Origin: Limisphaerales bacterium
GTDB lineage: Bacteria > Verrucomicrobiota > Verrucomicrobiae > Limisphaerales > UBA11358
Assembly (NCBI GenBank): GCA_003152145.1
Contig: PLZL01000121.1
Location: forward strand, 3,881-12,582
Direction: 5' to 3'
DNA length: 8,702 nt
Part shown: positions 5,247 through 8,702 of the stretch, one piece after another
How positions within the stretch are numbered: the stretch's first letter is position 1
How the letters are laid out: every line of letters begins with the position of its first letter
Translations under genes and position numbers: made by a program
The notes under the pieces: model-generated
Databases searched by the model: none
Seen by the model: only the letters and a program-made list of their open reading frames with translations
Told to the model about the DNA's origin: nothing

Positions 5247-5936
5247 TTAAGGGCCGGTATTAAATATTTCTGTAGAGACGACACCGCTATCGTCTATTGT
5301 GCCTAGAATCGTCACCGCTGCTCTCCCAGGCCTTTGAATTGGAACCCGAATGCGGAGAATGACCCTCTTGCCTTGCGGGTCCACCGAGCCGCCTTTCACA
5401 AGTTCAAAATCATCAAGTCCGAGATTACCGGTAAAATTGGAAGTCCCAAGATCGCCGGAGGCTGCAAGCTGGTCAAAGCTTCCGGGATACTGCCCATTGT
5501 TCTTTGTCGCGTAATTTTTAATAGCAATAAGCAGGGTGGTCATGGCGTCAACGACGCGCGTTTGTCGCACTATGAATTGGTCTTCCGCGGACACCTGATT
5601 GGTGGTGTCAGATTGTGCCGCAACCCTTGAAAGCAATTCCCGATTCTCCTGCCGTAATCCACCAAGCTGATTAGTCTGTTTTCGAAGCATTCCGACTTCG
5701 CCGCGAAGCCGCAGTAATTCATTGAACTGATCATTTGGCAGTGACGCAGATCTCTTTGCTTGGACGACAAGGTTGGAATGGCTTTCGTTGTCGGTTTGCA
5801 GTCGCGCGATTTGCTGCTGCAAGGATTCATTTTCCTCTTGCAGTTTTATTTGAGCTTTATGCTGAAGCACGAAAGCCGTGGCTGCTCCAGCAACGACCAG
5901 CGCGCTGATGCCAAGTTTAAGTTTTGCCCACGCCAT
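5247..5936 (-). CDS. Single-pass membrane coiled-coil protein, tail portion of an ECF-sigma fusion family
   Basis: A 229-residue product starting MAWAKLKLGI, with one hydrophobic segment (about 9-25, ISALVVAGAATAFVLQ), then a long coiled coil (about 30-110: LQEENESLQQQIARLQ, NELLRLRGEVGMLRKQTNQL, LRQENRELLSRV). The C-terminal domain (about 118-229) holds AIKNYATKNNGQYPGSFDQL, reminiscent of the pseudopilin-like conserved patch in related proteins, and ends in a beta-rich stretch. In Verrucomicrobiota, sequences of this kind (MAWxKxK...TM...LRGEVGxLR) are often fused behind, or placed directly after, ECF sigma factors; here the sigma remnant is upstream in the same frame with one stop between. 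No Shine-Dalgarno is seen before the ATG, so independent translation is uncertain. It is AT-richer than the sigma part. It is open over its full length and could still be expressed. Function unknown; a membrane-anchored partner of the sigma domain is a guess. Confidence 0.65.
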   Translation of the reverse strand: MAWAKLKLGISALVVAGAATAFVLQHKAQIKLQEENESLQQQIARLQTDNESHSNLVVQAKRSASLPNDQFNELLRLRGEVGMLRKQTNQLGGLRQENRELLSRVAAQSDTTNQVSAEDQFIVRQTRVVDAMTTLLIAIKNYATKNNGQYPGSFDQLAASGDLGTSNFTGNLGLDDFELVKGGSVDPQGKRVILRIRVPIQRPGRAAVTILGTIDDSGVVSTEIFNTGP

Positions 5937-5969
5937 AAATTTGAAGTTTCGTTTGCCAGCCTTGTTATT

Positions 5970-6242
5970 TTAGTGCCGACGTCGGAAAACGGACAAACCT
6001 TTTTGAATTATTTTTGAATACAGCCACGCGGCCAGAACGATCTTGGGCCCCAGCGTCGCGGCCTTGCGCGCGATGATGATGAACACGGCCTGTGTGATTT
6101 CCTCGGCCAGATGCGCGTCGCGCACCTGCCGCACCGCCGCCGAGTGGACGAGGCCGATGTGCCGCTGCACCAGCGCGGCAAACGCGGGATCGGACCGGCT
6201 GGCGGCGAATTTCCGCACCAGCGTCATGTCATCGCCCATCAT
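5970..6242 (-). pseudogene. ECF-type RNA polymerase sigma factor, region 2 only (truncated)
   Basis: The 90-residue product reads as the N-terminal half of a verrucomicrobial sigma-70 family (ECF) factor: [36 protein letters not shown] and the region 2 core [18 protein letters not shown] with AAWLY. After WLY the homology stops, base composition drops sharply in GC, and the frame ends after [15 protein letters not shown]. Regions 3 and 4, needed to read the -35 element, are absent (normally another 90-100 residues or more). The remaining frame continues past one TAA (5972-5970) into the membrane/coiled-coil gene without a phase change (NNKAGKRNFKF then M). This fits an internal deletion in a once continuous sigma-membrane fusion gene. 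AGGTG shortly before the ATG at 6242 is a plausible ribosome site; the GTG at 6245 or ATG at 6239 are alternatives. Unlikely to act as a sigma factor. Confidence 0.75.
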
Positions 6243-6502
6243 CACCTATACATGGCCGCAGAACGGGGAAACGGACAATATTTTTCTTCATTTTATTGTA
6301 ATGGCGCTCTGTGAGGGTCGTGGTGGCGGGCGGCAAGGCACGGCGTTCACAGACCGCCGCCACAATGTGAAACGGATAATTTTGGGGAAATAAACTGTCA
6401 TGACTCCAAGGTGGGAAGGATTTGCATTAAAAGTTGTAGTGTCGGTGCTGTGCGCCGATCTTTTCGGGTTGCTGGCTAGACGCTACACCTGTTTTGGAAG
6501 GT
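6243..6502. other. Intergenic region with a large imperfect inverted repeat
   Basis: No convincing gene is seen. GTGGCGGGCGG (6323-6333) and CCGCCGCCAC (6354-6363) can pair with one bulge across a 20-nt loop, upstream of the sigma remnant on its coding strand, so it could lie in that gene's leader. CACAATGTG (6361-6369) is a short near-palindrome. A plus-strand frame from ATG 6400 was considered and set aside. Confidence 0.4.
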
Positions 6503-6661
6503 TCACTGCGAGCCGTGTTGCGGGCTGTTCGTCCACCACAAGAACACAGCCAGCAGCGTCAGAACAATGACCAGCACGAACCCGGCAAGAAACAGAACCT
6601 GATTGCGCTCCGAAAAGCGGGGGTGCCGGTTGTGGTGCGGCTTGTGGGTCATTTCGCGCAT
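6503..6661 (-). CDS. Small single-helix membrane protein
   Basis: A 52-residue frame (MREMTHKPHHNRHPRF...) has a basic, histidine-rich N-terminus and one clear transmembrane helix at about 22-43 (VLFLAGFVLVIVLTLLAVFLWW), ending TNSPQHGSQ. The basic N-terminus followed by a helix suggests an N-in orientation. ATG at 6664 or 6652 (MTHKPHH) are equally possible starts; none has a strong ribosome site. It begins about 33 bp after the DUF554 stop on the same strand, so the two may share a transcript. It is not recognised as a named family. The clean hydrophobic helix and codon pattern are the support. Confidence 0.6.
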   Translation of the reverse strand: MREMTHKPHHNRHPRFSERNQVLFLAGFVLVIVLTLLAVFLWWTNSPQHGSQ

Positions 6662-6694
6662 CATTTGGCAAACCGCCGCGCATGGCAAGCGGTT

Positions 6695-7417
6695 TTATTT
6701 GAGCAGCCACGCGAGCAACGGCGCGACGGCAAGGGACGGCAGGAAATTCGCCAGTTCCACCTTGCGCACCTCAAAAATCACCAGCGCGACCGCGCAAGCG
6801 ATCAGGCCGGCGGCAGCATTGACGGAATCAATCAATTGGCGGGCTTCGAGAAACGGCTGGGTGTAAAGCTGGCAGGTCAGGGTGATAAATCCGAGCAGGG
6901 CAAAGACCGGGATAGCGGACATTGTCGCGGGCCAGCGGAACATTTTCACGAAGCTCGTCATCGCCAGCCCGTCCATCACGCCCTTGACGGCGAGCAGATA
7001 AAAATAGCCGGACAATCCGTCCGCCACCGCGCCCAGCAGGCCGAGCGGCGCGGCCCAAAATAAAATCGTGCAGGCGCAAAAGCCGTCGGCGATTTTGCGG
7101 GGTGAATCGGTTTCCGCGGACGAGAGGAGACGGGTAGCGTAACGGCCGAGGCGGTTCGACATTTTCTGCAGACCCAGCAGTTTGCCGAGCAGGCTGCCCA
7201 GTGTAATGGCGAGCGCGGCGACGAAAAGCTGCTTCAGGCACGACAGGAATGTTCCGTTGACGCTCAACCAGACGAGGCGCACCGCAAAAAAAACGGTGAA
7301 CACGCCGAGGGCGTTCCTGAAAAAAATCTGCGTGCGGGCGGAAAGCGGCTCGCGCCGCACGAGGCCGAACAGACCGCCGAGCAAAATGCCGGTGGCGTTG
7401 AGAAAAGCGCCGATCAT
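6695..7417 (-). CDS. DUF554 family membrane protein
   Basis: A 240-residue polytopic protein of the DUF554 (YqgA/YdfK-like) family of unknown function, possibly a transporter. It has about seven hydrophobic segments. Family-like features are the N-terminus MIGAFLNATGILLGGLFGL, the LGSLLGKLLGL segment (73-83), CTILFWAAPLGLLGAVADGL (116-135) and the VKGVMDGLAMTSF stretch (144-156). The ATG at 7417 is preferred because DUF554 proteins usually begin MIG; a TTG at 7429 would add four residues. It diverges from the MFS gene with 83 bp between starts and is followed by the small membrane protein. A TGTAAT hexamer about 14 nt before the ATG on the minus strand could be a -10 box giving a very short leader. 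Confidence 0.9.
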   Translation of the reverse strand: MIGAFLNATGILLGGLFGLVRREPLSARTQIFFRNALGVFTVFFAVRLVWLSVNGTFLSCLKQLFVAALAITLGSLLGKLLGLQKMSNRLGRYATRLLSSAETDSPRKIADGFCACTILFWAAPLGLLGAVADGLSGYFYLLAVKGVMDGLAMTSFVKMFRWPATMSAIPVFALLGFITLTCQLYTQPFLEARQLIDSVNAAAGLIACAVALVIFEVRKVELANFLPSLAVAPLLAWLLK

Positions 7418-7500
7418 GCGCAGACTCAACCATTACACGGCCACAGAGCCAAGCCGGAAATTTTTTGCACCCGCCCGCAAAGCCTGTTACTCAAGGGCTG

Positions 7501-8702
7501 ATGGCCGATTCAAAATCAACCTCCCGCAGCCCGTGGTGCTGGATTCCGACGGTTTATTTTGCCGAAGGAATGCCGAACGCGCTTGTGGCGACGGTGTCGG
7601 TGATGTTTTACAACGACCTCGGTGTGTCGAATGGGGCGACGGCTTTTTTCACAAGTCTGCTTTATCTGCCGTGGGTCATCAAACCGTTATGGAGTCCGGT
7701 CGTTGACATTTTGAAAACGCGGCGGCAATGGATTTGGGCGACACAATTGCTGCTGGGCGCGGGAATGGCCGGCGTGGCTCTGATGATTCCCGCACCGCAT
7801 TTCATCCAATGGACGATTGTCTTTTTCTCTGTTTTGGCGTTCAGCTCCGCGACGCATGATATCGCTGCGGACGGTTTTTACATGATGGCGCCAACAGAAC
7901 GCGAGCAGTCGTTTTTTATCGGATTTCGCAGCATTTTTTTCAATGTCGGAAAAGTTTTAGCGCAAGGCGGCCTCGTTTTCCTGGCCGGAGAAATTGAAAA
8001 CCAAACCCACAATCCCACCCTGGCATGGTCAACGGTTTTCATGCTCGCCGCCGCCATTTTTTTCGGCCTGGGATTTTACCATCGTTTCATTTTGCCGCGA
8101 CCGGCGGCGGATCAGCCGGGAAAAATCAGCGCGTCAGAAAATTTCTTTGACGAATTTCTGAAAACCTTCGAGGCATTCTTTCAAAAGCCGAAAATTCTCT
8201 TGTTGATCCTCTTTTTGCTGCTTTATCGGCTCGGCGAGGCGCAACTCGTGAAAATCATCCCGATTTTTTTGCACGCGCCGGCTGCTGAAGGCGGACTCGG
8301 CCTGGCAATCAAAACAATCGGCGAAATTTACGGAACAACGGGCGTCATTGCATTCATGTGCGGCGCGCTGCTTGGTGGGCTGGTGGTGGCGCGGCACGGC
8401 TTGAAATTCTGGCTGTGGCCGATGCTGCTGGCGATTCACTTGCCGGATGCGGTATTCATCTGGCTTGCCTGCGCGCAGCCGGGAAATTTATTTGCGATTG
8501 GCGCGGGCGTAGCGGTTGAACAATTCGGCTACGGTTTCGGTTTCACGGCGTTCATGCTCTATATGATTTACATCGCGCGCGGCGAACACCGGACGGCGCA
8601 CTACGCCATCTGCACCGGCTTCATGGCGCTGGGCATGATGCTGCCGGGCATGTGGAGCGGCTGGCTCCAGGAACACCTTGGCTATCCGCACTTTTTCGTC
8701 TG
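7501..8702 (+). CDS. AmpG-like major facilitator superfamily transporter (runs off right edge)
   Basis: 400 codons are visible with no stop, in a protein with about ten or eleven hydrophobic segments so far. It resembles the AmpG/PAT-type branch of the MFS: EGMPNALVATVSVMFYNDLG (22-41), LPWVIKPLWSPVVD (56-69), the HDIAADGFYM motif (119-128) matching the DIA-D signature of AmpG proteins, GFRSIFFNVGKVLAQG (141-156), and EQFGYGFGFTAFMLYM (340-355). AmpG imports anhydromuropeptides released by cell wall turnover; related verrucomicrobial and Bacteroidota proteins may carry sugars or peptides, so the substrate is open. The ATG at 7501 was chosen because homology starts by residue 12; AAGGG lies 3 nt before it, closer than usual for a ribosome site. 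Codon use is normal for the window. Confidence 0.85.
   Translation, partial: MADSKSTSRSPWCWIPTVYFAEGMPNALVATVSVMFYNDLGVSNGATAFFTSLLYLPWVIKPLWSPVVDILKTRRQWIWATQLLLGAGMAGVALMIPAPHFIQWTIVFFSVLAFSSATHDIAADGFYMMAPTEREQSFFIGFRSIFFNVGKVLAQGGLVFLAGEIENQTHNPTLAWSTVFMLAAAIFFGLGFYHRFILPRPAADQPGKISASENFFDEFLKTFEAFFQKPKILLLILFLLLYRLGEAQLVKIIPIFLHAPAAEGGLGLAIKTIGEIYGTTGVIAFMCGALLGGLVVARHGLKFWLWPMLLAIHLPDAVFIWLACAQPGNLFAIGAGVAVEQFGYGFGFTAFMLYMIYIARGEHRTAHYAICTGFMALGMMLPGMWSGWLQEHLGYPHFFV

Noticed and set aside
6400..6569. Plus-strand small frame MTPRWEGFALKVVVSVLCADLF...
   Set aside because: Its start is hydrophobic and not absurd, but the second half is compositionally random and overlaps the end of the better supported minus-strand small membrane protein. 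No ribosome site or family match is evident.
6494..7063. 189-codon plus-strand frame opposite DUF554
   Set aside because: Antisense shadow of the DUF554 and small membrane protein genes; its Gln/Arg/His-rich composition is typical of such shadows.

Overview
The window looks like a chromosomal piece of a GC-rich member of the Verrucomicrobiota, probably near the Pedosphaera/Limisphaerales group. This is an inference from gene families and repeat style, not from a marker gene. The pointers are an ECF sigma gene joined to a membrane/coiled-coil tail, a PadR regulator paired with a HAAS-type membrane protein, a very large ABC-2-like permease, and several short palindromic repeat islands, one of them inside a coding region.

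Layout: (1) 1-1232, minus strand, the N-terminal 410 codons of recG, running off the left edge. The gene is open throughout, yet it carries a 69-bp double-hairpin repeat (558-626) in frame and enters a heptanucleotide repeat array (1-94) where helicase-domain residues are expected. (2) 1233-1445, a hairpin-rich intergenic region. (3) 1446-2515, minus strand, a padR-HAAS two-gene operon with a 28-bp overlap and a strong sigma-70-type promoter placed so that the mRNA should be leaderless. (4) 2595-4313, plus strand, a large ABC-2-like permease diverging from padR. (5) 4316-4969, minus strand, a stand-alone coaB, convergent with the permease with 2 bp between stop codons. (6) 4970-5246, a repeat island: three 9-bp units and a second double-hairpin element whose two hairpins show compensatory base changes. 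(7) 5247-6242, minus strand, a broken ECF-sigma/membrane-coiled-coil gene: sigma region 2 only, one stop codon, then the membrane/coiled-coil part in the same frame. (8) 6503-7417, minus strand, a DUF554 membrane protein followed by a tiny one-helix membrane protein. (9) 7501-8702, plus strand, an AmpG-like MFS transporter running off the right edge.

The genes do not form one pathway. RecG handles stalled forks and recombination intermediates, CoaB makes a coenzyme A intermediate, and the rest are membrane transport or membrane-linked regulation. PadR, the HAAS protein and the divergent permease probably form a regulatory neighbourhood. The points of most interest are how repeats have entered coding DNA without breaking the frame, the internally deleted sigma gene, and the leaderless promoter layout. 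No complete new defence system, CRISPR array, tRNA or rRNA was seen.
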